DNA of 38,115 nt from a virus: IMG/VR virus record IMGVR_UViG_3300024346_000211, positions 1 to 38,115 of that record; one strand, written 5' to 3'. Below, piece by piece: positions 1 through 7,037 of this stretch (position 1 is the stretch's first letter; each line of letters starts with the position of its first letter). The notes beneath the pieces were generated by a model. That model was not told the DNA's origin. It worked only from the letters and a program-made list of their open reading frames with translations, and ran no database searches. The position numbers and the translations under genes were made by a program.

Positions 1-17
1 CGTGGGAATTACCCACG
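1..17. other. Inverted repeat at window edge; candidate cosN
   Basis: CGTGGG-AATTA-CCCACG is a perfect 6-bp inverted repeat with a 5-base centre. Its first 13 bases recur at 38102-38114, the other end of the window. Read on the minus strand, the phage left end starts (T)GGTAATTCCCACG and the right end finishes with GGTAATTCCCACG. A rotationally symmetric cohesive-end site about 150 bp upstream of the small terminase gene would match the lambda plan. The base next to the repeat differs at the two ends, so this is not a clean terminal duplication. A transcription terminator is the alternative, but no T-run follows on either strand. Confidence 0.4.
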
Positions 18-47
18 TTGAAACCCCTAGGAGGGACCCGTAAACCG

Positions 48-737
48 TCAGCGCGCCCCAGCAACGGCCCTCTCGAGGCTGCTGCGTAGGTACTGACCAA
101 AGCGGCGCTGCACGACCTTCTGGCCGATCTGACCCATGGGGAAGCGTGGCCTGTAGGTGGCACGCTGATCGGTGGCGATGAAGTATGGGAACAGCTGCAA
201 CCTGCTGCGGCGATAGATGCCAGGTGGGCGGTCGCCTCCCTTGGGTGTGCCGATGAAGAAGCCACCACGGGCTTTACCGCTCAACCCCTTCTGGATGCGC
301 TTGATGGTGGCAAGGCTGACGCCACCCGAGCTATCAAGCTTGACCAATGATGTTGGTTGCAGCTGTGCGCCTGCGGGGATGGTGCGGGTGCCAACGATGC
401 TGCCAAGGAACTTGCGTTCAAAGCCCTTCTGCGGACGTGTACCACCAGCGATGCCAAAGCGCAAGTAGCGGGCACGATCACGGCCTTGCTGATCGTTGGC
501 AAAGACCGTGGCTTCCAGGTTGCGCTTGGTGCTCTTGCTGTACAGGAAGGCGGACTGTGTGAACTTGTTAGGTCGATCGAAGTATTGGCGTGTTGCCCCA
601 CCCAGTGCGATGCGCGCATCAAACGCCGTGCTGTTGATTGCTTGGCTGATTGCGAAGGGTAGCTGCTTGGTCATGGTGTCGGTCCACCGTATGGCCTTGG
701 GCAGCTCTGACTGGATGTCGAGGGTGATGGTTGCCAT
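48..737 (-). CDS. Minor tail protein Z-like (tail completion)
   Basis: A basic 229-residue protein resembling the gpZ family of lambdoid phages, which acts when the tail is completed and joined to the head. Visible family traits are an N-terminal beta segment (MATITLDIQ), a helix with 'LPFAISQAIN' (compare 'PGAAAMAIN' in lambda gpZ), the 'YFDRPNKFTQSAF' motif, and an Arg-rich C-terminus with 'RFPMGQIGQKVVQRRF'. The ATG at 737 is chosen because relatives begin there. An in-frame start 39 bases upstream would add 13 residues, and neither has a good Shine-Dalgarno sequence. In lambda, Z lies between FII and U. Here it is the last gene at the right end of the phage map, after the primase and next to the cos-like junction. 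The family call is from memory of related sequences. Confidence 0.65.
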   Translation of the reverse strand: MATITLDIQSELPKAIRWTDTMTKQLPFAISQAINSTAFDARIALGGATRQYFDRPNKFTQSAFLYSKSTKRNLEATVFANDQQGRDRARYLRFGIAGGTRPQKGFERKFLGSIVGTRTIPAGAQLQPTSLVKLDSSGGVSLATIKRIQKGLSGKARGGFFIGTPKGGDRPPGIYRRSRLQLFPYFIATDQRATYRPRFPMGQIGQKVVQRRFGQYLRSSLERAVAGAR

Positions 738-940
738 GTGCCAAGGGTAGGTAGTGAGCCGGCCTCGGGGCATCAAAAAGGGTGAATTTGGCGCCTGTCA
801 ACCTGCCTACCTCGCCTACGTTGCCCCTATAGCTCCTTTTTCTGTACGCCCTGTCCCTCTCTCTATAAATTAATAAAAGGTTAGTAGGTTAGTAAGGATA
901 GTAAAAGGCCTGCGGTGCATGGGATGTGCGCCTCCCTACC
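738..940. other. Intergenic region, candidate replication origin
   Basis: About 200 bases without a convincing gene, between the primase-helicase gene and the gpZ-like gene. The centre (about 860-905) is markedly AT-rich compared with its surroundings and contains ATAAATTAATAAAA next to tandem octamers. The 790-820 part has GCCTACC and GCCTACG in close succession. An AT-rich stretch beside iterons and a primase-helicase gene suggests a replication origin. It could also be the promoter region of the gpZ-like gene, since a minus-strand TATAGA lies near 862-867. No rho-independent terminator was found. Confidence 0.35.
879..903. repeat. Tandem octamer iterons
   Basis: GGTTAGTA at 879-886 is followed directly by a second perfect copy at 887-894 and a degenerate third copy, AGGATAGTA (895-903). 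They border an A+T-rich stretch just downstream of the replication gene's stop codon. Repeats of this kind are typical binding sites for an initiator protein or repressor. The binding protein is unknown. Confidence 0.55.
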
Positions 941-2980
941 TTATTTTGGAGGTTGGACAAACACCCATTTGTTCCTACCTTCCAACCATGCGCGCTTCTT
1001 TTCGTAGCCGAGATCACGCAGGATTGACGCGACCTGCATTTGGTCCGCTCTGCCTTGGCGCTCCACCGGCTTGCCGATCGCCTCGGTCAAAATCAGCTCG
1101 CTGCTGATCGCTCTGGCCGATCCGCTATGGCTGTTGAGCCACTCCTGAATAGCTGCCTTCCAGGGGCTATCGACCAGGTAGGTTTCGTTCTCCGCGTCCA
1201 CCTGTGCGGCGTGGGTGCTGTCGAGGTGGTTGGGTTCACCGTTGCGATATGCGGCAACCGCTGCGCTCCATATGGCGTCACGTTCCAGCAGCAGGCCATC
1301 GACGGGGATGTGCGGGGCCGCGAGGACGGGGATGACCCAGAAGCGTCGGTTACCGGTGTCATCGACTAGGAAGCCGGTGTCCCGGTTGGTGCTGCCAACG
1401 ATGATCGACCGCCTGGGGTAGGACTCGGTGGTGCGCTGGTAGGGCGCGCGAAACAGGTCGGTCTGCTGGGTAAGGAATGCCTTGACTTGGCCGGCGTGCT
1501 TGCGGCCGGTGATGTGATCCAGCTCAGCCCACTCCATTAGCCATGAGCGGTGGAGCACCATGAGATCGTCTTTGCTGCCGATGTCGCGTAGGGCATCACT
1601 GAACCAGAGTCCGCCGAGGTTGCGCCAGAAGGTGGACTTACCACAACCTTGTGGGCCCATCAGTACGCAGGCTGAGTCGTGCTTGCAGCCGGGTTCAAAG
1701 ATGCGTCGCACAGCTGCGATGAGCGTGGCCTTGAGCATGGCGTCATAGAGACTGCCGGGCTGGTCCTGTGGCCGTAGGTATGCGGTGGCAAGCGTTTCGA
1801 TCGAGACAGGTGGCACGTTGTCTGCAACATGATCTAGGTATTCGCGGACTGGATCGTGGGGGTTCTCGAGTGCTACGACGTGCACAGCATCAGCTGCAAG
1901 GTCTTTGGTTACCTTGACGCCCTGCTGTGCAAGCTGGAGGTAGAAGTGCTCGATGCGCTCGATGGGTTTTTGATCCAGCTCAATGGTCTGGGTGAAGATG
2001 TTCCAGCGAAGGCGATCGGCTAGCTGTTGGCGTAGGAGTGATAGGAGTTCGTTTGATTCAAGCTTGAGGATCTTGTCGGATCGCGGTGTAGGATCAACGG
2101 GTTGATGCTCCTGTGGGTGGGAAGCTGATTGCCGCTTGGATGCAACCGGGCGGCTTTTTTCATGGCCGGCGAGATGTGCAAGGGTGCCGAGGGTGACGCC
2201 GTGACCGTTGAATGTGCGCCATTTGGCATCACATGCACCGAGCTCGAATTTGCCCGATGCGGTGGACCATTGGATCCAGTCGTTGAGTAGCGAATCATCA
2301 CCAACGCTGTGAAGCGCCATACCGACCTTGACCCATGCGTCGTAGTCATCGGCATCTGCTGCGGGAATGCGATCAAGAAAATCACGGGCGCGCTGACTTT
2401 CTGATTCAGGCAGCCGGAGCAATGGTGTGGGGTCTGGATGCTGTCGCAGCATCTGCTGGAGCAGGGTGGAAGGTGCGACCGCAATCGATAGATCGGATGG
2501 ACTGCGACCTTTGACCCAGCGATAGGCGCCGGTGATCGGGTGAGCACCTGCAACAACGGATTGGCAACCAGCCCAACGGAGCTCCAGCTGCTCACCTTTT
2601 ATTGATGATCGAAGCTTGGTGGTTTTGATGGTGGGCCAGAACGGCTCGGGCACCTGATAGATGATCTGCAGGCGGGCATCACGGCCGGAGGTTACGGCCC
2701 ATGATTTAGGTAGCTCACGAAGTGGTGCGCCGATCTGCTCGAGCACTTCGGATGCGCCGAGGCCATCGTGATCAACGAAGAGCAGGCCACCGGATTGCGG
2801 GCCAGCGATGACGCCAACGGCAACGGCGCGACCGGCAAGGATTTCGGCTTGTAGCTGGTCCTTGTTGAGTGGCCGTTTTTGCCATTCGGGCTGATAAGGG
2901 CGCTTGTCGTTGCCGACTGCGACGAAGGCCCATGCATCAGGGAGAGCCTGAAGCTGAGCAATGAGCGGGTGGGTGGTCAT
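941..2980 (-). CDS. PrimPol primase/polymerase-VirE helicase fusion
   Basis: A 679-residue replication protein. Residues 1-190 resemble the bifunctional primase/polymerase domain: GVIAGPQSGG at 56-65, catalytic-type VDHD at 69-72 and a conserved His near 147 ('AGAHPITGAYRW'). Residues 230-310 resemble a PriCT linker domain. Residues 410-610 match the VirE/SF3-like ATPase, with Walker A GPQGCGKS at 442-449, a Trp-Ala-Glu-Leu segment acting as Walker B, and 'GSTNRDTGFL...GNRRFW' as sensor region. It should unwind DNA and prime or extend strands at the origin. The ATG at 2980 leaves 19 bases after the nuclease gene. An upstream start giving 719 residues would add a poorly conserved, overlapping tail. 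No separate replicative polymerase is seen in the window. Confidence 0.85.
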   Translation of the reverse strand: MTTHPLIAQLQALPDAWAFVAVGNDKRPYQPEWQKRPLNKDQLQAEILAGRAVAVGVIAGPQSGGLLFVDHDGLGASEVLEQIGAPLRELPKSWAVTSGRDARLQIIYQVPEPFWPTIKTTKLRSSIKGEQLELRWAGCQSVVAGAHPITGAYRWVKGRSPSDLSIAVAPSTLLQQMLRQHPDPTPLLRLPESESQRARDFLDRIPAADADDYDAWVKVGMALHSVGDDSLLNDWIQWSTASGKFELGACDAKWRTFNGHGVTLGTLAHLAGHEKSRPVASKRQSASHPQEHQPVDPTPRSDKILKLESNELLSLLRQQLADRLRWNIFTQTIELDQKPIERIEHFYLQLAQQGVKVTKDLAADAVHVVALENPHDPVREYLDHVADNVPPVSIETLATAYLRPQDQPGSLYDAMLKATLIAAVRRIFEPGCKHDSACVLMGPQGCGKSTFWRNLGGLWFSDALRDIGSKDDLMVLHRSWLMEWAELDHITGRKHAGQVKAFLTQQTDLFRAPYQRTTESYPRRSIIVGSTNRDTGFLVDDTGNRRFWVIPVLAAPHIPVDGLLLERDAIWSAAVAAYRNGEPNHLDSTHAAQVDAENETYLVDSPWKAAIQEWLNSHSGSARAISSELILTEAIGKPVERQGRADQMQVASILRDLGYEKKRAWLEGRNKWVFVQPPK

Positions 2981-2999
2981 GGGTGGGGGATTAGCCGAC

Positions 3000-3398
3000 T
3001 CATCTTGCCGTATAGGTCGGCAGGTTGGAGAGTAGAAGGTGAGCATCCGTAACAGACCGGGCAATGCCAGCGATGCCACCACCGCGTAGTACCACGTCAA
3101 GCCATGCCTGCTGCTCGGGTCGCACCCGGCCGGTGGGTGTCTTCACCTCAATGCTGGTGAACACGGCGAGGCGGGTGCCGACCATGGCCTGAGTGATGGT
3201 GACGGTGCGCCAGCCGATTAGGTCAGCGGATCCCTTGGCTAGGCCGAACGTTACGAGCCGACCGGTGCGGGGATCGGGGAGGCTGCCGACCTGGTTGCGG
3301 AAGATGCGGGCGTCGGGGTTGGTGCCGAGTGCCAAGCGGATCTGCTGCTGCAGGGTGGTTTCGGCGTTAGCCACATGATCATGAGCGCTGCCTTGCAT
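3000..3398 (-). CDS. VRR-NUC domain nuclease
   Basis: A small nuclease (132 residues from this start) of the VRR-NUC group in the PD-(D/E)XK fold. Visible signatures are 'FRNQVGS' near the N-terminus, 'FGLAKGSADLIGW' supplying the catalytic Asp, 'SIEVKTPTGRVRPEQQ' supplying the E-x-K pair and following Gln, and a C-terminal helix. Relatives in phage replication modules cut structured DNA beside helicases and VirE primases, as here. The start is uncertain: ATG at 3422, ATG at 3398 and GTG at 3373 are all in frame, and none has a clear ribosome site. The gene overlaps the end of the helicase gene by 20 bases from this start. Confidence 0.8.
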   Translation of the reverse strand: MQGSAHDHVANAETTLQQQIRLALGTNPDARIFRNQVGSLPDPRTGRLVTFGLAKGSADLIGWRTVTITQAMVGTRLAVFTSIEVKTPTGRVRPEQQAWLDVVLRGGGIAGIARSVTDAHLLLSNLPTYTAR

Positions 3399-4755
3399 TG
3401 TGGACGTGCTTCGCCCATGCAACAGGATTCTTCATGCCACGGGCTTGGCCAACGGCGATGAGTTGCTGGAGCGTCTGCGCTTTTTTGCGCTCGGTGACAC
3501 GTTGCTGGACAGCTTCGCGTTTTAGCTCTTGTAGGTCACCATCCTGCTGGCGGATGACGCGGCGTGGAGGTGCGCAGTATGCGCCACATGCGGGGCAGAT
3601 GAGCGCCGGCTTGAATGCTGCAAAGCACTCGGGGCATGTGCGCACTGATGGCGCTGGTTGACCTGCAGATTGGGCACGGCGCTCCTGATCTGCAAGGGTC
3701 CAGTCACGAGGATCATCAGGCCAGCCATGGCGGTGAACGTTGCCGACGTGATCCAACACGATCGCCGCGGCCTTACCTGGCGCCGGCCTGAGCACCCGGC
3801 CAACCTGCTGGAGGTAAAGGCCAAGGGACTGGGTAGGGCGTAGCAAGATTGCGCAGCCCGCTGCGGGGCAGTCAAAGCCCTCGGACACCACGTCAACAGT
3901 TACTAGCACCTGGATCTCACCGGCTGCGAAGCGAGTCACTAGGGCATCGCGGTCGGTTGTATTTCCTAGAAGGGTGGCTGAGCCAATACCTGCGGCATTG
4001 AAGGCATCGCAGACTGATGTGGCGTGCTTGACGTTGCAGCAGAAGGCGATTGCACGTTGACCTGCACCGATGCGTTGGTAGTGGCTGATCGCATCACCGG
4101 TGACAGTGGGTCGATCCATACGGTTGGCGGCCTCATCAATGGCGTAATCACCAGCGCGGCGACGAATGCCGGCGAGATCTGCCACTGGTGGTGGGGCATA
4201 GATGCGCGCAGGTGTGAGATAGCCGGCGGCGATCAGCCTGGCCGTGGATGGCCCGAGCACCAATTGATCAAACATGGCACCAAGGCCGCGGCCGTCTTGC
4301 CTGACCGGGGTGGCGGTGACACCTAAAAGCAGGCTGTTGGGCCAGTGATCAATCACCTTGCGCCATGAGCCAGCGACGGCGTGATGTGCCTCGTCGATCA
4401 CGATCAGATCAGGCTGGGCGGCGTGCTGAAGGCGACGGATAAGCGTTTGCACCGATGCGACCTGCACTGGTGCGTTTGCAGGAGGGATACCTGCTGCGAT
4501 GACGCCATGATCGACACCGATAGCTGCAAGTTTTGCGCTGGCCTGATGGATTAGCTCACGGCGGTGGACGAGGATCAAGACCTGGCGACCACGATCTGCT
4601 GCCGCTTGGGTGATGGCAGCGAAGATGACGGTCTTGCCCATGCCGGTGGGGGCCACCAGCAATGGGGCGCGTGCGCCGTTGCGATAGGCCATGCGCAGAT
4701 CGATGATGGCCTGCTGTTGATAGGGGCGAAGTTGCACAATGCGCGTCGATGCCAT
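3379..4755 (-). CDS. SF2 DEAD/DEAH-box helicase with zinc ribbon
   Basis: A 458-residue superfamily 2 helicase. Motifs in order are the Q-motif region 'LRPYQQQAI', Walker A APTGMGKT (35-42), DEAH box (120-123), TATP motif III (146-149), 'TVDVVSEGFDCP' motif V and 'QQVGRVLRP' motif VI. After the second RecA domain comes a four-cysteine ribbon (CPEC...CPAC) and a basic helical tail. It probably remodels DNA in replication or recombination, ahead of the VRR-NUC and primase genes of the same strand. The ATG at 4755 is preferred over one 36 bases upstream because AGGAG precedes it by 10 bases. It faces the recombination operon across only 25 bases. Confidence 0.88.
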   Translation of the reverse strand: MASTRIVQLRPYQQQAIIDLRMAYRNGARAPLLVAPTGMGKTVIFAAITQAAADRGRQVLILVHRRELIHQASAKLAAIGVDHGVIAAGIPPANAPVQVASVQTLIRRLQHAAQPDLIVIDEAHHAVAGSWRKVIDHWPNSLLLGVTATPVRQDGRGLGAMFDQLVLGPSTARLIAAGYLTPARIYAPPPVADLAGIRRRAGDYAIDEAANRMDRPTVTGDAISHYQRIGAGQRAIAFCCNVKHATSVCDAFNAAGIGSATLLGNTTDRDALVTRFAAGEIQVLVTVDVVSEGFDCPAAGCAILLRPTQSLGLYLQQVGRVLRPAPGKAAAIVLDHVGNVHRHGWPDDPRDWTLADQERRAQSAGQPAPSVRTCPECFAAFKPALICPACGAYCAPPRRVIRQQDGDLQELKREAVQQRVTERKKAQTLQQLIAVGQARGMKNPVAWAKHVHNARQRS

Positions 4756-4765
4756 AGGATGATAG

Positions 4766-4770
4766 CTCCT
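4766..4770 (-). promoter_or_regulatory. Ribosome binding site of the SF2 helicase
   Basis: AGGAG on the minus strand (CTCCT on plus), 10 bases before the ATG at 4755. It decides the start codon and is one of the few clear Shine-Dalgarno sequences in the window. Confidence 0.6.
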
Positions 4771-4780
4771 GCACCCAGCA

Positions 4781-5632
4781 ATGGACAACACCGACTACCA
4801 CGCCCACCCAGCGATCAGCAAAAGCCATCTCGACCAAGTGGCGCGCAGCCCGCTGCATTACTGGGCATCCTTCCTCGATCCCAATCGCCAGCCGCGAGAA
4901 ACCACGCCGGCCATGGCCATCGGCACCGCAGTTCACACCCATGTCTTAGAGCTGGACCAATGGGACGCGCGCTATGCGATTGCACCCGAGAGCATCGACC
5001 GTCGCACCAAGATGGGGAAGGCCGAGTGGGAGGTGTTCACCACCGCTGCTACCGGTCGCACGGTGTTGAGCCGCGCTGATGCCGAGCTGGTGATGCGGAT
5101 GGGCCATGCGGTCTACAGCCACCCAGCCGCGGCGATGCTGCTCAAGCATCTGCCGGGCAAGGCCGAGACCACCCACATGTGGGACGATGCCGCCACTGGC
5201 TTGCAGTGCAAGTGCCGGCCGGACTGGCTGACTGATGACGGCAGCCTGATCATTGACTTGAAGACGACCGAGGATGCGAGCCCGGCTGGATTCCGCAAGT
5301 CGATCGCCAATTGGCGATACCACGTCCAAGCGGCTTGGTATCTGAACGGCATCGAGCAGGCCACCGGCACCCGGCCCGATCAGTTCATCTTCATCTGCGT
5401 TGAGAAGAAGGCGCCGTTCGCGGTGGCCGTCTATGCGGCGGATGCGGAGATGATCCAGATCGGCAACGAGGCAGCAGCCCGCGACCTCGACGTGCTTGCC
5501 ACCTGCAAAGCGGCTGGCGCGTGGCCGGGCTACAGCGATCAGATCGAAACCATCAACCTGCCCAGCTGGATGCGGCCGCGGCCTGATGGATCTATGCCAC
5601 AGCAACCACCCACCGAGATCGAGACTTACTGA
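4781..5632 (+). CDS. RecE-like PD-(D/E)XK exonuclease (DUF3799 type)
   Basis: A 283-residue nuclease of the RecE/exonuclease VIII-like group. Seen: 'AISKSHLDQVARSP' near the N-terminus, GTAVH (48-52) with the early conserved His, CRPDWL (145-150) with the catalytic Asp, IIDLKTT (157-163) with the D-x-K pair, and 'YHVQAAWYL' as the conserved Gln motif after the core. Such enzymes degrade one strand of duplex DNA and hand the single strand to an annealing protein. The next gene, RecT-like, starts within its stop codon (TGATG), which suits a coupled exonuclease-annealase pair. No clear ribosome site precedes the ATG. Only 25 bases separate it from the divergent helicase gene. Confidence 0.88.
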   Translation: MDNTDYHAHPAISKSHLDQVARSPLHYWASFLDPNRQPRETTPAMAIGTAVHTHVLELDQWDARYAIAPESIDRRTKMGKAEWEVFTTAATGRTVLSRADAELVMRMGHAVYSHPAAAMLLKHLPGKAETTHMWDDAATGLQCKCRPDWLTDDGSLIIDLKTTEDASPAGFRKSIANWRYHVQAAWYLNGIEQATGTRPDQFIFICVEKKAPFAVAVYAADAEMIQIGNEAAARDLDVLATCKAAGAWPGYSDQIETINLPSWMRPRPDGSMPQQPPTEIETY

Positions 5633-6279
5633 TGGACAGCACAGCATTGACAACAACCACCCCGCAGGGTGTGTTCAGCGGCATCCAAGCATTTGAGGAA
5701 GCCCAGCGGATCGCAAAGGCGCTGGCCAGCAGCACGCTGATTCCGCAGCAGTTCCAGGGGCAGGCGGGTTACGCCAACTGCTTGGTGGCGCTGAACATCA
5801 GCCGGCGGATGGGCATGGACCCGCTGATGGTTATGCAGAATCTGCATATCATCCATGGCCGCCCGAGCTGGAGCAGCCAGTTCATCATCGGCCTGGTCAA
5901 CGGCTGCGGTCGCTTCAGCCCGTTGCGGTACGACATCAGCGGCAAAGGCGACACGCTGGCCTGCACCGCGGTAGCTACTGAGCTGCGCACCGGCGAGGAG
6001 CTGCGCGGCCCTGAGGTGACGATGGCGATGGCCAAGCGTGAAGGATGGGCAACCAAAAGCGGCAGCAAGTGGGCAACAATGCCCGATCTGATGATCCGTT
6101 ACCGAGCCGCGGCATTCTGGGGCAGGCTGTTCATCCCCGAGCTGCTGGTCGGCATCCAGACTCAAGAGGAAGTGCTGGACATTGAGCCGGTGACGGTAAC
6201 TGCTGAGCCACGGGTGGAGGTGGCTGACCTAAACAAAAAGATTGCGGAGGTGCCCAACGATGACGACGACATCTTCTGA
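5632..6279 (+). CDS. RecT-like single-strand annealing protein with SSB-like tip
   Basis: A 215-residue protein of the phage RecT-like group. Visible motifs are 'FEEAQRIAKALASS', 'ANCLVALNISRRMGMDPLMVMQNLHIIHGRPSWSS' (spread over residues 45-85), 'VNGCGRFSPL' and 'MIRYRAAAFWGRL'. It should coat single strands left by the preceding exonuclease and anneal them to homologous DNA. The last residues, DDDDIF, resemble the acidic tip of bacterial SSB (DFDDDIPF) and follow a short flexible linker. The start overlaps the exonuclease stop by one base. The final 20 bases overlap the next gene and carry its ribosome site. Confidence 0.8.
   Translation: MDSTALTTTTPQGVFSGIQAFEEAQRIAKALASSTLIPQQFQGQAGYANCLVALNISRRMGMDPLMVMQNLHIIHGRPSWSSQFIIGLVNGCGRFSPLRYDISGKGDTLACTAVATELRTGEELRGPEVTMAMAKREGWATKSGSKWATMPDLMIRYRAAAFWGRLFIPELLVGIQTQEEVLDIEPVTVTAEPRVEVADLNKKIAEVPNDDDDIF
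6246..6251 (+). promoter_or_regulatory. Ribosome binding site inside the RecT-like gene
   Basis: GGAGGT, 8 bases before the ATG at 6260. The site lies within the 3' end of the RecT-like coding region and supports the internal start of the small HTH gene. Confidence 0.6.
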
Positions 6280-6457
6280 GTTTTTGACGGATCAGCAACT
6301 GGCAGCGCGATGGCAAATCCATCGCCAGACCTTGCTGCGATGGCGCCGGCAATCAACCGGGCCAGTTTATGTGCGCATTGAAGGGCGCGTGCTCTATCCC
6401 CTGGCCGAGGTGGAGCAATACGAAAAGGCCAACACCATTACCCACGAACAACCGTGA
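6260..6457 (+). CDS. Small helix-turn-helix protein (excisionase/AlpA-like fold)
   Basis: A 65-residue protein with a MerR/excisionase-type winged helix: 'LTDQQLAARWQIHRQTLLRWRR' as the helix-turn-helix, followed by a beta wing ending 'RVLYPLAEVEQYE'. This fold serves in excisionases and small phage regulators. No integrase is visible, so a regulatory role in the recombination operon is more likely than excision. GGAGGT lies 8 bases before the ATG at 6260, inside the RecT-like gene, and this decides the start over an upstream TTG. Its stop overlaps the GTG of the next gene (GTGA). Confidence 0.75.
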   Translation: MTTTSSEFLTDQQLAARWQIHRQTLLRWRRQSTGPVYVRIEGRVLYPLAEVEQYEKANTITHEQP

Positions 6458-6831
6458 CTTTCAAAACCAAAGGCGCCATCTTCAAGAACACACCTGAGAA
6501 GCTGCAGCAGCGGCTTGGCGATCGCTATGACGCCGGGAAAAAATATCCCGATGTCGATGGCGTGTTTGGCATTAAGGAAGAAGACCGGATGGCGTTTGCC
6601 AGCTATGTGATGAACGCCGAGCCGAACGACAAAGGTGAGATCCCGGTTCGGATCACGGGCTACAACAACACCAGCCAGTCGGGGGTGAAGTATCTTGGGT
6701 TGACGATCGAGCCTGACTACAAAACCCAGAAGGGGATTGAGGAAAAGCTGGCTGCTGCAGGTGCTGCCCAGAGCTTGGCTACTGCCACTGATGGCGTGGT
6801 GGTTGCTGTGAATGATGACGACCTGTTCTAG
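6454..6831 (+). CDS. SSB-like phage protein with acidic C-terminal tip
   Basis: A 125-residue protein that may be a single-strand DNA binding protein. It has a basic N-terminus ('FKTKGAIFKNTPEKLQQRL'), a predicted beta-rich core ('GVFGIKEEDRMAFASYV', 'IPVRITGYNNTSQSGVKYLGLTI'), a low-complexity Ala/Val linker and the terminus NDDDLF. Position after the nuclease and annealing genes and an SSB-type tip support the call. An OB fold is inferred, not proven. GTG start at 6454 overlaps the stop of the HTH gene. Its last four bases overlap the convergent 67-residue gene. Confidence 0.55.
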   Translation: MTFKTKGAIFKNTPEKLQQRLGDRYDAGKKYPDVDGVFGIKEEDRMAFASYVMNAEPNDKGEIPVRITGYNNTSQSGVKYLGLTIEPDYKTQKGIEEKLAAAGAAQSLATATDGVVVAVNDDDLF

Positions 6832-7031
6832 TGCTGCATGATGTGCAGCTCCAGCCGTGCGATCTCATGCACGGCTGATTGAAGGAGTTGCTGCTGTCGG
6901 TAGTTTTGCCGCAGGAGCATGGCCGCTAGGTTGCCGCTGTCTGGAGCATTTTCCAGACGACGGCAGTCTTCCTCAAGTTTAAAGAGCTTTTCGGGGGGGA
7001 TATCAATCGCCATCCACTGTCCAAAGTTCAT
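6828..7031 (-). CDS. Small helical protein, unknown; lone minus-strand gene
   Basis: A 67-residue protein of unknown function. It is almost entirely charged or amphipathic helix ('PPEKLFKLEEDCRRLENA', 'LLRQNYRQQQLLQSAVHEIARLELHI') and could form a coiled coil. It is the only minus-strand gene inside the plus-strand early region. No plus-strand frame of comparable length covers it. A shorter start at 7013 (MAIDIPPEKL) is possible; neither start has a clear ribosome site. Its start faces the zinc-ribbon gene across about 20 bases holding an inverted repeat and spaced TTGCCC motifs, an arrangement that fits a regulator with an operator. Confidence 0.55.
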   Translation of the reverse strand: MNFGQWMAIDIPPEKLFKLEEDCRRLENAPDSGNLAAMLLRQNYRQQQLLQSAVHEIARLELHIMQH

Positions 7032-7037
7032 TTGTCC

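Noticed and set aside
1-17. Rho-independent terminator after the gpZ-like gene
   Set aside because: The hairpin is good but no T-run follows in either direction; the repeat at the other end points to cos instead.
4946-5656. Long open frame (236 codons) on the minus strand opposite the RecE-like gene
   Set aside because: It lies antisense to a gene with clear nuclease motifs, has no domain pattern, and is explained by GC-rich codon bias.
5626-6165. 179-codon minus-strand frame opposite the RecT-like gene
   Set aside because: Ala/His/Gln-rich shadow of a recognisable annealing protein gene.
6260-6457. Excisionase of a lysogeny module
   Set aside because: The fold fits, but I see no integrase, repressor or attachment site; position in a recombination operon favours a regulatory role.
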